Assembly (NCBI RefSeq): GCF_000158095.2
Contig: NZ_CM011002.1
Location: 2,433,228 to 2,497,227 of the forward strand
Source: Roseibium alexandrii DFL-11
GTDB taxonomy: Bacteria; Pseudomonadota; Alphaproteobacteria; Rhizobiales; Stappiaceae
Length of the DNA: 64,000 nucleotides
Direction: 5' to 3'
Position 1 is the first letter of the stretch. Every line of letters starts with the position of its first letter. Of this stretch, positions 34,341 through 44,000 are shown piece after piece. The position numbers and the translations under genes were made by a program. The notes under the pieces were generated by a model that was not told the DNA's origin, searched no databases, and saw nothing but the letters and a program-made list of their open reading frames with translations.

Positions 34341-34716
34341 TCGGCTGCTCCAACACTGGCACTTGAATGTGGCACTAGAACCATCAACGCCTCATACCGG
34401 ACTTACCATCACCAGAAGAATGACAGCCTCCTCGGCTCGGCTGAGCGCAGAGCGCCGCCAGAGGAACGGCAGCGAAACCGCTGAGAACGGGTCGAATCCG
34501 GCCATCGACCATGCCCTTCGGCCATTCCGACTGCGTTGCTAGCAGCAACACCGCACCCAAACCGCCTAAATTTCACCTCAGAAGAGACGGACACTGCCTG
34601 GCATGAGCTTGACTGTGCTTGGAGAAGCAGGCGGTAGGCACCCATTGATCCCGCACCATCTGTTTTGAAGAAGTCGAATTCACTCATTGCCATATCAATG
34701 AACGTTCGAGGCTAGG
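34341..34716. other. Intergenic region before the protease gene
   Basis: About 375 bases without an intact gene. It contains a remnant of the 3' end of the XRE-cupin gene (34392-34462) and must hold the protease promoter. No strong dyad is seen. Confidence 0.5.
34392..34462 (-). pseudogene. Remnant of a duplicated XRE-cupin gene 3' end
   Basis: On the minus strand, bases near 34462-34433 match the codons for SGGALRSAEP of the XRE-cupin gene, and bases 34432-34392 match its last 13 codons (AVILLVM.SPV and stop). The roughly 140 bases between these parts in the intact gene are missing and the frame is shifted at the junction. It is a degraded, internally deleted second copy in the same orientation, about 1.5 kb from the intact gene. 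Confidence 0.65.
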
Positions 34717-35889
34717 ATGACCTACGAAGTTGATGACGACCTATATCCGGCAACGACCGGCATCTACATCGAAGCGACCTGGTACGGGTACGGAACGTAT
34801 ACCGGGAGCGGTGTTCTCGTTGGACGCAACGACATCCTGACAGCAGCCCATGTCGTCTATGACCCCATTTGGGGTATTGCCGACGATATTGTGCTTTACC
34901 CGTCCTACGATCCCGACGACTTTTTCAACGACACTGTCGAATGGTCGACGGTTCACTACTTTCCGGATTTCGATCCAGACGCCGATGGACGCTTGTATTG
35001 GGGTGATTTCAACTCCGGGACGCTTGGGGAAACCGAGCTTGATATTGCCCTGTTCACTCTTAGTGAAGCGGCCGGAGACGTCTATGGCTGGATGGGAATG
35101 GACTACGGGTTCAACGGCGGGAATGTAGGTGTGCTGGGCTACCCGGGCATCTATGGCCGGCAGCCAATGTATGACACCGGCTCCGTCAGCAACGCGCCTT
35201 TCAACGACTATGCGTTTCTCTATAACGGAGACCTTGAGGTCAACAGCGGCAACTCGGGCGGCCCAATATTCTATGACTACGGTGATGGGCCCTATGTGGT
35301 CGGAATCGTCTCCACAGGCATCGCAGCTGTTGATATCGCCGGCCACGAGTATTGGTTGCGCGACTATATGCGCGACAACGATGTGGCCCTGTCCGGTGGC
35401 ACGTTTGATCCCACGTCAAGTGGCGGCACCGTAACAATCGACTTGGTCGAAGATGGAGTTTACCGGTTCTACAACAGCTCGACAGGGACACATTTTTACA
35501 CCTCGGCTTATGCTGAGGCGACCTCGATCAACACAAGCTCATCCCAATACAGCTATGAAGGCGTCGCTTATAAGAGTGTCGACAGCACCGGTTCCAATGC
35601 GGCCGAGTTCTACCGGTTTTACAACTCAGACACGGGCACGCATTTCTTCACAGCAAGCGCCGCGGAACGCGACTCTGTGATCTCAACTCTGCCTCAGTTC
35701 AACTATGAAGGCGTTGCCTATCACCTCCACAGTACAGCGGACGCCGACGACATTGCACTCTATCGTTTTTTCAACACGGAAAAGGGAACGCATTTCTATA
35801 CAGCTGTTCAGGCGGAACGGGACAACGTGATCAACACGCTCTCGCAATACACCTACGAAGGAATTGTCGGATACGTTGACATTGCCTAG
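34717..35889 (+). CDS. Trypsin-like serine protease with C-terminal repeat domain
   Basis: The 390-residue protein has a chymotrypsin-fold protease domain (about 10-225) with the full triad: His in TAAHVVYD, Asp in TELDIALF and Ser in NSGNSGGPIFYDYG. Residues 245-390 are three repeats starting VYRFYNSSTGTHFYTS, each ending in YEGVAY or YEGIVGY, the DUF5648-type beta repeat often found on secreted enzymes. The protein is acidic and aromatic-rich and has no N-terminal signal peptide, so export may use a type I system or the start may be mis-set. It may work together with the upstream repeat protein. Confidence 0.82.
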   Translation: MTYEVDDDLYPATTGIYIEATWYGYGTYTGSGVLVGRNDILTAAHVVYDPIWGIADDIVLYPSYDPDDFFNDTVEWSTVHYFPDFDPDADGRLYWGDFNSGTLGETELDIALFTLSEAAGDVYGWMGMDYGFNGGNVGVLGYPGIYGRQPMYDTGSVSNAPFNDYAFLYNGDLEVNSGNSGGPIFYDYGDGPYVVGIVSTGIAAVDIAGHEYWLRDYMRDNDVALSGGTFDPTSSGGTVTIDLVEDGVYRFYNSSTGTHFYTSAYAEATSINTSSSQYSYEGVAYKSVDSTGSNAAEFYRFYNSDTGTHFFTASAAERDSVISTLPQFNYEGVAYHLHSTADADDIALYRFFNTEKGTHFYTAVQAERDNVINTLSQYTYEGIVGYVDIA

Positions 35890-35950
35890 CGCTCAATGTG
35901 GCTTCAGACCACGAGACTAAGGCTGCCCTGTATGAAAGAGATACTGACCC

Positions 35951-36499
35951 TCACACCGGGCTTTCCATCACCAGAAGAATGACAGCCTCTTTGGAGAGGA
36001 CCTCATAGCTGTGGGCGACGTCGCCGGGGAACCGGAAATAGTCGCCTGCTGACAGTGTTTCCAGCTCCTCTGCCGGGCCGACGCGAATCTCGCCTTTTGC
36101 TACAAACACATGCTCGATCGTGCCGGCTGGATGCGGCTCGGCTGAACGCAACGCACCGCCGGAAAGGCTGGTCCGATAAAGATCTCGGCGGCGGCCAGGC
36201 GGGCAATTTGCCAGCAGAACAGCGGTAAACCCGGCCGCTTCAGAGGCAACCGGCTCCCCCTCCCCGGCCCGGATGAGTGTTTTATCCGTCGTCCCCGTCT
36301 CAAACAGGAAGCTGAACGGGACATTGAGTGCGCTCGCGATTGCCCAGAGCGTTTCAACGCTTGGATTGCCCTGCCCCGCCTCCAGCTGGGACAGGGTCGA
36401 CTTTGCGAGCCCGGCCGTCTTTGCAAGCGCCGACAGGCTCATGCCCGCTTTCAATCTTTCCCGTTGAATGGCTTTTGCAATCAGGGTGATCGGTGTCAT
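35951..36499 (-). CDS. XRE-family regulator with C-terminal cupin
   Basis: The 182-residue protein has an N-terminal helix-turn-helix (AGMSLSALAKTAGLAKSTLSQ, about residues 20-40, then VETLWAIASALNVPFSFLF) and a C-terminal cupin sensor domain (GTIEHVFVAKGEIRV and AGDYFRFPGDVAHSYEV). Such regulators often sense amino acids or amines and repress neighbouring genes. It is divergent from azlCD, with TTGTTCGAT-type repeats between them, and probably controls that operon. The ATG at 36499 is chosen over that at 36535. Confidence 0.88.
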   Translation of the reverse strand: MTPITLIAKAIQRERLKAGMSLSALAKTAGLAKSTLSQLEAGQGNPSVETLWAIASALNVPFSFLFETGTTDKTLIRAGEGEPVASEAAGFTAVLLANCPPGRRRDLYRTSLSGGALRSAEPHPAGTIEHVFVAKGEIRVGPAEELETLSAGDYFRFPGDVAHSYEVLSKEAVILLVMESPV

Positions 36500-36539
36500 G
36501 TCGCATGGTCTCTTGTGATGTGTTCGTTTTAACACTCAT

Positions 36540-36605
36540 TTGTTCGATTTGACAAACAGCAGCCAATCGTTCATTTATTCAAACTACGTTCTTTATATCG
36601 AACAA
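36540..36605. promoter_or_regulatory. Divergent operator region between the XRE-cupin gene and azlC
   Basis: TTGTTCGAT at 36540-36548 and its exact inverse ATCGAACAA at 36597-36605 lie 48 bases apart, with further TTCG/CGTTC half-sites (TGTTCG at 36521, AATCGTTCA at 36565). The AT-rich stretch between them should contain both promoters. Paired inverted half-sites fit binding of the XRE-cupin dimer. Confidence 0.5.
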
Positions 36606-36639
36606 CAATCATCGAATAAGCACCTCTCAGGCGACACTC

Positions 36640-37392
36640 ATGAGCATCACACGCAATGACGGCGGAACGCCCGACTTCGCAGGCGAACAAACCAGTACCT
36701 TCCGATCCGATGTTTCGGACGGTATCCGCGATGCCCTGCCCATCGTGTTTGCCGTTGCGCCATTTGCAGCCGTATTTGGCGCCATTGCGCTGGAGAACGG
36801 ACTGTCCTTTGGCGAGCTCCTGCTGACATCGATGTCCATTTACGCCGGGGCTAGTCAGTTCGTGATGCTGGATTTGCTCGGCCAGGGCGTGCCGGCTTGG
36901 TCCATCGTTCTAACGGTCTTTGCGGTGAACTTCCGGCATGTGCTTTATTCGGCCGCCGTCGGCCGGCATTTGAGCAAGTTTACGACCTTGCAGAAGGCGC
37001 TGGCTTTTTTCGTTCTGGTTGATCCGCAATATGCGGCTGCCGAACGTCGCGCGGGGCGGGATGGCCTCCGGCCCGCCTATTACTTTTCGTTCGCAGCTGC
37101 CATCTACGTCGTCTGGATCACGTCCAACTGCCTCGGCGCTGCCTTCGGTTCGTTGATTGAAGATCCGGCCGCCTTCGGTCTCGATGTGATCCTTCCGGTC
37201 TATTTCGCAGGCCTCGTAGCCGGATTTCACACCCGCCGCGGGTTCGGAGTGATCCTTGTGATCAGTGCAGCCGCCTCAACCCTCGCCTTCCACACAATCG
37301 GCAGTCCCTGGCACATTACGATTGGCGGCCTTTGCGGCCTTGCTGCGGCCGCGCTACTGAGCCGTCCAAACGGAGAGGTGTCCCATGGATAA
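36640..37392 (+). CDS. azlC: AzlC-family permease subunit
   Basis: AzlC with AzlD exports branched-chain amino acids or analogues. The 250-residue membrane protein opens with the family segment DGIRDALPIVFAVAPFAAVFGAIA, then SIYAGASQFVMLDLLGQG and AVNFRHVLYSAAVG, and has about six or seven hydrophobic helices. The last 8 bases overlap azlD. The divergent XRE-cupin gene is the likely regulator. Confidence 0.9.
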   Translation: MSITRNDGGTPDFAGEQTSTFRSDVSDGIRDALPIVFAVAPFAAVFGAIALENGLSFGELLLTSMSIYAGASQFVMLDLLGQGVPAWSIVLTVFAVNFRHVLYSAAVGRHLSKFTTLQKALAFFVLVDPQYAAAERRAGRDGLRPAYYFSFAAAIYVVWITSNCLGAAFGSLIEDPAAFGLDVILPVYFAGLVAGFHTRRGFGVILVISAAASTLAFHTIGSPWHITIGGLCGLAAAALLSRPNGEVSHG

Positions 37393-37681
37393 CACCGTTC
37401 TGATCATCTGCCTGTGTGCCCTGGCCACCTACCTGACAAGAACAGGCGGGCATCTGATCCTGTCGCGGTTTGGCGCCCTGCATCACCGGGCGGAAGCTGC
37501 GCTTGATGCGGTTCCGGTAGCCGTCCTCACTGCGCTGGTTGCCCCCGCCGCAACGACGGAAGGCCCTGCAGAGGCCATCGCCATAATCCTGGCAGGCGTT
37601 CTGACCTTGCGTTTTTCCCTGATTATCAGCGTGTCTGCCGGGATTCTCAGTGTCGTGGCCCTTCGCAGCCTTGGGCTTTAA
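37385..37681 (+). CDS. azlD: AzlD-family permease subunit
   Basis: The 98-residue protein has three to four hydrophobic helices and the family segments CALATYLTRTGGHLIL and LDAVPVAVLTALVAP. It is the small partner of AzlC and overlaps it by 8 bases, so the two are co-translated. A strong stem-loop follows. Confidence 0.88.
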   Translation: MDNTVLIICLCALATYLTRTGGHLILSRFGALHHRAEAALDAVPVAVLTALVAPAATTEGPAEAIAIILAGVLTLRFSLIISVSAGILSVVALRSLGL

Positions 37682-37693
37682 GGCACTGAAAAC

Positions 37694-37720
37694 CGGCCGG
37701 AGGGCAGATCCCTCCGGCCG
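37694..37720. terminator. Intrinsic terminator between azlD and the acyl-CoA dehydrogenase gene
   Basis: CGGCCGGAGGG (37694-37704) and CCCTCCGGCCG (37710-37720) form a perfect 11-bp stem with a 5-nt loop. On the minus strand it is followed by GGTTTTC, so it should terminate the acyl-CoA dehydrogenase transcript. It can also act on azlCD, which converges here. Confidence 0.75.
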
Positions 37721-37751
37721 CTGACTGTCTATCCGGTTACCTTGCAGCCAA

Positions 37752-38909
37752 TCAGATGTCGATGGACCGGGCGATCAGCTCCTTCATGATCTCGTTGCTG
37801 CCGCCATAAATCATCTGCACCCGGGAATCGGCATAGATGCGGGCAATCGGATACTCCATCATGTAGCCGTACCCGCCGTGCAGCTGCAGGCATTCATTGG
37901 CGATCTCGTTTTGAACCTGCGTGCCCCAATACTTCGCCATGGATGCCGTCGCCGCATCCAGCGTCCCTTCATCCATCCGGGCAATGCAGTCGTTCAAAAA
38001 ACTGCGCAGCACTTCCGCCTTGGTCTTGCACTCGGCCAGCTTGAAACGCGTGTTCTGGAAGTCCATCACCCGCTGGCCAAAGGCCTTGCGGTCCTGAACA
38101 TAACGCACCGTCTCATCGATCGCGAAGTCGATCACGCCGAGCGCCAGACATGCAATGATCAGCCGCTCCCAGGGCAGCTGTTTCATAAGCTGATAAAAAC
38201 CCTGGCCTTCTTCACCGCCAAGCAGGTTTTCCGGTGGGACGCGCACATCTTCAAAAAACAGTTCGGATGTGTCGTTGGCCTTGCAGCCGAGTTTTTTGAG
38301 GTTCCGCCCCCGCGTGAAGCCGTCCGCGCCTTCGGTTTCAAGAACCAAAAGGGAGACACCCTTGGTGCCCATGGTCTTGTCGGTCTTGGCAACAACGATG
38401 ATAAGATCCGCAGTCTGACCGTTGGTAATGAAAATCTTCGACCCGTTGAGCACGTACTCGTTGCCGACCAACTCGGCCGTTGTCTTTACGCTCTTGAGGT
38501 CCGAACCAGTGCCGGGTTCGGTCATGGCGATGGCGCCGACATATTCACCGGAGGCCAGCTTCGGCAGCCAGCGCTCTTTCTGGCTGTCCGTGCCATATGC
38601 TGCAACATAGTGATTGACGATCGACTGGATGGAAAAACCCCAGCTGCTCTCGCCCTTGCGGCCTTGGAGATAAGCTGTCACCGCGTCAAAGCTGATTGGG
38701 GCACCTGCACCGCCGAATTCTTCGGGAAGCGCCGCACCCAGAATTCCGGCCTCGCCGGTCTTGGTCCAAAACGCGCGGTCAACGACACCCTGGTCGTTCC
38801 ACTTTTCAATATTCGGCACCATTTCATCATCCAGCAAACGCGACGCTGAATCGTAAAACATACGGTGCTCTTCCTGAGGCCAGGATGCGGTGGCGGCAAA
38901 AACAGACAC
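37752..38909 (-). CDS. Acyl-CoA dehydrogenase family protein
   Basis: The 385-residue flavoprotein oxidises an acyl-CoA to the enoyl-CoA. Family motifs are AIAMTEPGTGSDLKSVKT (FAD/substrate region), NGSKIFITNGQ, QDRKAFGQRVMDFQNTRFKLAE and the C-terminal QLHGGYGYMMEYPIARIYADSRVQMIYGG (written in parts: LHGGYGYM and IYGGSNEIMKELIAR). A GTG at 38909 has GGGAGG 5 bases before it and gives the common MSVFAATASWPQEEH start, so it is preferred to the ATG at 38861. An AraC regulator lies 70 bases upstream on the same strand. The chain-length substrate is unknown. Confidence 0.9.
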   Translation of the reverse strand: MSVFAATASWPQEEHRMFYDSASRLLDDEMVPNIEKWNDQGVVDRAFWTKTGEAGILGAALPEEFGGAGAPISFDAVTAYLQGRKGESSWGFSIQSIVNHYVAAYGTDSQKERWLPKLASGEYVGAIAMTEPGTGSDLKSVKTTAELVGNEYVLNGSKIFITNGQTADLIIVVAKTDKTMGTKGVSLLVLETEGADGFTRGRNLKKLGCKANDTSELFFEDVRVPPENLLGGEEGQGFYQLMKQLPWERLIIACLALGVIDFAIDETVRYVQDRKAFGQRVMDFQNTRFKLAECKTKAEVLRSFLNDCIARMDEGTLDAATASMAKYWGTQVQNEIANECLQLHGGYGYMMEYPIARIYADSRVQMIYGGSNEIMKELIARSIDI

Positions 38910-38978
38910 GATAACCTCCCAAGGGTCCAATTCTGACGTTTATGGAAAGGTGACGCACTTGTTACTTTTTGTCAATTT

Positions 38979-40007
38979 CTATCTGAATGTGCGATGCCCC
39001 GGCACTGGAACCTGAAGACGTCCTGATTGCCGGTATGTCCGCGGTGTCACGCCCGTCCACTCCTTGAAGGCACGAATGAAGGCACTGGTCTCGCTGAAAC
39101 CGAGACGCAGCGCAATGGCTTCGATGCTCTCGCCTGTTTCCGCCAGCATCGAACGGGCATGATCCCGCTTGACCTGCAGACGGATGTCGGGAAGTGAGAC
39201 ACCTTCTTTTTTCAGCCGTCGGCGCAAGGTGTAAACCGGCATCTCAAGGAGGCTGGCAAGCTCATCCATCGATGGCAACGGCCTTTTATCAATGATTGCA
39301 GCTTCGATCAGCCCCGCCACTTGCTGTGACACACCCTGAAGCAAAGCCACGGGCATGAAGGCATCCATAGGCGTGCGCCGGGCCCAGGCAACGGCGGCCT
39401 CCGCACTCCGGTGTAAAGGCCAGGACTGAACATCGATCGGCATAGAAAAGCCGCTATTTTCAAAGGAAAACGAAGGACGTGCGCCGGGGAAGAGTTCGCC
39501 ACAGCCTGACGCCCAGGCTGGCCGTGGATAGTCGAACCAGACCGACGACAGCGGCACCCATTTACCGGCGAGCCACCCCGTCAGCCGGTGCATCAAAACC
39601 AATATAGCCTCAATACCAAACTCTGATTTCGGAAAGGCCGGGGTCGTGCGATCGAGCTGAAACCGGCACTCTGATCCTGTAGTGGAAAATGTCACAGTGA
39701 ACGTGTTGTCCAGCATGTTCATGAAATCCGCCAGCCGCGAGAACGCGTCACCGACCGTCCGTCCGCGGGAAGCATGTTCTGCCATCAGTGCCAGCGTACC
39801 AATCCGCTGAGGCCGCTCCAGCTGCCCGGCGAACTCGTCGTTCATCCGAAGGGAGATTGCGCGGCTGAGGCGAATGAAATCCTGCGCTGTCGGCGCATCC
39901 GACAAACACTCAAGCTTAGCCGCGGTGAGTGCGTCCGACTGACTGTACCCAGCCTCAGCATACCCTTGCAGAAGATTGCTCACCAGACCTGAATATGCAG
40001 TTGTCAT
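38979..40007 (-). CDS. AraC-family transcriptional regulator
   Basis: The 342-residue protein has an N-terminal Arabinose_bd-type domain (about 20-210) and a C-terminal double helix-turn-helix: LPSMDELASLLEMPVYTLRRRL, then ESIEAIALRLGFSETSAFIRAFKEWTGVTP (seen as LGFSETSAF and FKEWTGVTPRTYR). This is the OruR/ArgR-like type that often controls catabolic genes. It lies directly upstream of the acyl-CoA dehydrogenase gene in the same direction and probably regulates it. The inducer is unknown. Confidence 0.88.
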   Translation of the reverse strand: MTTAYSGLVSNLLQGYAEAGYSQSDALTAAKLECLSDAPTAQDFIRLSRAISLRMNDEFAGQLERPQRIGTLALMAEHASRGRTVGDAFSRLADFMNMLDNTFTVTFSTTGSECRFQLDRTTPAFPKSEFGIEAILVLMHRLTGWLAGKWVPLSSVWFDYPRPAWASGCGELFPGARPSFSFENSGFSMPIDVQSWPLHRSAEAAVAWARRTPMDAFMPVALLQGVSQQVAGLIEAAIIDKRPLPSMDELASLLEMPVYTLRRRLKKEGVSLPDIRLQVKRDHARSMLAETGESIEAIALRLGFSETSAFIRAFKEWTGVTPRTYRQSGRLQVPVPGHRTFR

Positions 40008-40123
40008 AACCGTATTTTTGTAAGTTTATGTCAATAATTATCATCTTCTGTGCCAGAAGTTGGCACAAATGTCCATCCCGCCGTTCCAATTGACAGGTTA
40101 AGCGCGGTTCTCGGATCGGGAAC

Positions 40124-41032
40124 TTAGAGCGCGAACATGACCTCTGCAGCCCGGACGGCAGCGGAAGCGCGGTTCTCGACCCCAAGCTTTACAAAAATCT
40201 GCTCAAGGTGCTTGTTCACCGTGCGCGGGCTCAGGTTCAGGATTTCGCCAATATCCTTGTTGGACTTGCCCTTGGCAATCCAGATCAGGACTTCTGCTTC
40301 GCGCTGGGTCAGCTGAAACTCGACCTGCAGCGCCCGCACTTGCCCTTCCTCGTCTTCCGCCGTTACGCGAAAGAGATTCTCATCTGGCCCAACGCGGCCA
40401 AGAGGATAGAGCTGGACGGCCAATTCTTCAGACAGCCCCAACATGAAACTGCCACGCTTTGGCGTATCTGCACCACTCTCAAGCCATTCGCCGAGCGCTC
40501 GGCCCAGCTGAAAAAGCGTTGCATCTGCAGCGCCCGTCCGCGCCAAAAGGGTGTGGATCTGTGGCGTGGTCCAAAGGATCGCACCTTCCGAGGATACAGC
40601 GACGAGATGGCGTCCAGCAGCATCCAGCGCAACATGCGCACTTTGAACGGATCGGGCATTGCGCAAATGCACCTTGATCCGGGCCTTCAGCTCATCAACA
40701 TCAATGGGCTTGGTGAGAAAATCGACCCCGCCGCAATCCAGTGCCTTTACGATGTGCTCGGTCTCCGAAAGCCCCGTCATGAAGATCACAGGAACATGCT
40801 GAAGGCCCTGGTTCTCCTTGAGCTTGCGGCAGGTCTCAAACCCGTCCAGCCCCGGCATCACCGCATCCATGAGGATGGTGTCCGGGGTTACCCGCTCGCA
40901 AATGGACAAGGCCGCCTCGCCATTGGTCGCAACCAGGACCGCAACGCCTGTCTTTTTCAGAGCTTCCGTCACAAAGCCGAGGGAGTCCGGACTGTCATCA
41001 ACCACAAGAACGGTGTCGCGGCGGTTATCCAT
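40124..41032 (-). CDS. LuxR-type response regulator paired with the transporter-kinase
   Basis: The 302-residue protein has an N-terminal receiver domain (VVDDSP acidic pocket at residues 11-13, phospho-acceptor Asp56 in ILMDAVMPG, Lys in FLTKP), a PAS-like middle (about 130-230) and a C-terminal LuxR helix-turn-helix (LTQREAEVLIWIAKGKSNKDI and LSPRTVNKHLEQIFVKLGV). Its start overlaps the end of the hybrid kinase gene by 8 bases, so the two form a two-component pair. The urtA promoter with its 16-bp palindrome lies just upstream of the pair and is a likely target. Confidence 0.9.
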   Translation of the reverse strand: MDNRRDTVLVVDDSPDSLGFVTEALKKTGVAVLVATNGEAALSICERVTPDTILMDAVMPGLDGFETCRKLKENQGLQHVPVIFMTGLSETEHIVKALDCGGVDFLTKPIDVDELKARIKVHLRNARSVQSAHVALDAAGRHLVAVSSEGAILWTTPQIHTLLARTGAADATLFQLGRALGEWLESGADTPKRGSFMLGLSEELAVQLYPLGRVGPDENLFRVTAEDEEGQVRALQVEFQLTQREAEVLIWIAKGKSNKDIGEILNLSPRTVNKHLEQIFVKLGVENRASAAVRAAEVMFAL

Positions 41033-44000
41033 CCTGCCTCTCCAATCCGTTCAACACACCCTTGTACCCTTCAAAATCGAACCGGCTCAGATGGTCCTGC
41101 AGCGCTCGAACCAGGGGCTCGTTGACCGGATCTTCGGTCAGTTCCGTCAACTTCGCCTCAATCCCCTCAACATAGCCAATTTCAGCGAGATTGATCAGAT
41201 CGGCAACATGACGCCCTCCTGGCGACGTCAATCCAGAGCTTTGGGAGAGTACCAAATCTGACTCCACCTGAGCATGTTCGCTCCATTCGACATCCGTATG
41301 CTGTTGAATGAGATCGAGCAGCTGGTGAATATCAAACGGCTTGGCGAGCGACGCAGTGTGATTGGCTGGGCCTTCCGGTTTCAGCGCCTGATCACCTATA
41401 TTGGCCGACAGCATGATAATCGGAGCCATTTCCCCTTTCATCCGCAGGTCCTTGATCAGCTCCCAGCCGTTTGTCCCGGGCATTAGAATATCTACAAGAT
41501 AGAGGTCCGGCTTGAGGGGCAAGACAACCTCAACACACTGGTTTGCACTTGCCGCCTCTAGAACGACAAAGCCAAGTGGATCGAGGATATCGCGCACCAG
41601 GGCCCGATGATCAGGATTGTCGTCGATCACCGCGACAGTCTTGCGAGGACCCACGTAGCCGCTGATCCGTTTTTCGCGGCGTACCGCAGTCACAGGCTTA
41701 TCGACTGCAGCCAGCATCAGCCGAACTTCAAACCTGGAGCCTTGCCCCTCTGCGCTGGAGAGGGCAACGGCGCCGCCCAGCGTTTCGGTCAGCAGCTTCG
41801 TAATCGTGAGACCCAGTCCCAAACCAGGGATCCTGTCTGTCTCCTGAGCTGCACTGCGCGCGAAGGGTTCGAAGATTTTTGTCTGTTCATTGAGGGGGAT
41901 GCCGGGTCCGCTGTCTTCGACCACAAAACTCGCAACCTGCGACCTGTAGGTCACGGCGAAAGACACGTGCCCAGCGTCCGTAAATTTGATGGCGTTCGAC
42001 AACAGGTTGACCAGGATCTGACGCAAGCGCTTTTCGTCTGTCCGCACGATCACCGGCAGGTTTTCAGCCCGTTCGAAATGAAAGTCCAGTCCCTTTGCTT
42101 TCGCCTGCATTCGGAACATGTCAACGATTTGATCCAGGAACTCGTGGCAATTGATCTCGTTGGAATAGACCTGCAGTCGGCCTGCTTCAATCCGTGAGAT
42201 ATCCAGCAATCCGTCAATCAAGCCGGAAAGGTGTTCGGCGCTCCGGCGAATGGTCGTCACGGCCGGTTTGCGGGCTGTCGGCAACGCCTCATCCCGTTCC
42301 AAAACCTGAGCATAACCACGGACTGCATTGAGAGGTGTCCGCAGTTCGTGGCTGAGACCCACCACATAGCGGCTTTTTGCAAGATTGGCCGCTTCCGCGT
42401 CTTCCTTGGCCTTTTGAAGCGCGGCATCGGTGACACTGTGAGCGTCAATTTCCTTCTGCAACAGAGCGTTCTGGCGGGCGGATTCCTCTTCAGCCACATG
42501 GCGGGTGTCATGCGCAAGCACCAGGAACCAGGACGCGATACCAGCCGCGATTGCGAAGACGAAAAAGATGAGGGCGACGATTTCGCCCAGGACCCCAGTT
42601 GGATCTCCAAGGCGGCTGACAGCCTGAGCATAGATAATCCAGAGCACAGCTCCAATCGCAGCGATACCGAAGACGGCCGTCAGGGCATACCGACCGAGCC
42701 GTGTCTGGAACATCTCCATCACCGGTACAGGCAAAACGGCGCCAGCCACCGACCCGAGCTGATAATTCAGACGCGCCTTGGGTTTGCAGGAATCATGGCA
42801 TCTGGCATCCAGCGAGCAACACAGGGAGCATATTGGTGCCTGATAGGCGGGACAGTACGCCATGTCTTCCGGCTCAAACGGATTCTCGCAAATGGAACAG
42901 GCAATGTGTTCCCGCGCCTGCCAGCTCCTCCGGGGCTTGCGCGCAAGGTAGTATTGGCCCTTCGTCGCCCAGGCGATGAGCGGTGCTGCAACAAACGCGA
43001 TGGCCATGGCAAGGAAAGTCGAGAGCGCCGCTGCCACCTCACCAAAATACCCAAACTGAGCGGCGAGCGCCAAACCCGCGGCAAGCACCATCGCGCCGGT
43101 GCCGACCGGGTTGATGTCGTAAAGATGCGCCCGTTTGAACTCGATCCCTGGCGGAGAGAGACCAAGCGGCTTGTTGATGAAAAGATCGGCAGAAATAGCC
43201 GAAAGCCAGGCCATGGCAACGATTGAAAAGACGCCAAGCGTTTCCTCCAGCATGCGGTAGATGCCCAGCTCCATCAAAAGAAGCGCGATAACGACATTGA
43301 ACACCAGCCAGACAACCCGGCCCGGATGCGAATGAGTCAGACGGGAGAAGAAGTTCGACCATGCGAGCGAGCCCGCATATGCGTTCATAACGTTGATCTT
43401 CAACTGTGCCACGACCACAAACGCAGCCATCAGCAACAGCACTACCGTCTCGTTCGGGATCATGTATCCGAAGGCAACGGTGTACATTCTTGACGGGTCG
43501 TCCGCATGTTCTACCGGAACACCATGCGACAGGACAAGGACCGCCAGGAACGAGCCAGCAATCATCTTCGGCGCTCCGAGAATAACCCAACCGGGCCCGG
43601 CGAGGAATACTGCAAGCCTGTGGCGTTTCTGGCCGTGGTAGGATGCCGGCAGAAACCTCAGGAAATCAACTTGCTCGCCAATCTGGGCCATCAAGGCCAG
43701 GATCACGGCGGAGGCTGCGCCAAAGCTGATCAGGCTGACATTGTCCCAGCCGGTCTGCCCCACTTTTGGCGCGCCTGTCTCTGGATCAATGCCGGAAAAA
43801 CTCAACCAGGTGCCCACCGCCTGCCAATCCGTGAAGAAGATAAAGAAGAACGGCAGGATGTTCAGGATGATCCAGAACGGCTGGGTCGCCAGCTGAAACC
43901 GGCTGATCCAGGTGATCCCGTGGGTCACCAGAGGAATGACCGCAACCGCGCTGATGATATAGCCGAGCCAAAGCGGTATCCCGAACGCGAACTCCAAGGC

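Noticed and set aside
34409..34693. Minus-strand open frame of 94 codons before the protease gene
   Set aside because: Its end is the frame-shifted remnant of the XRE-cupin gene and the rest matches nothing; it is treated as non-coding plus pseudogene.
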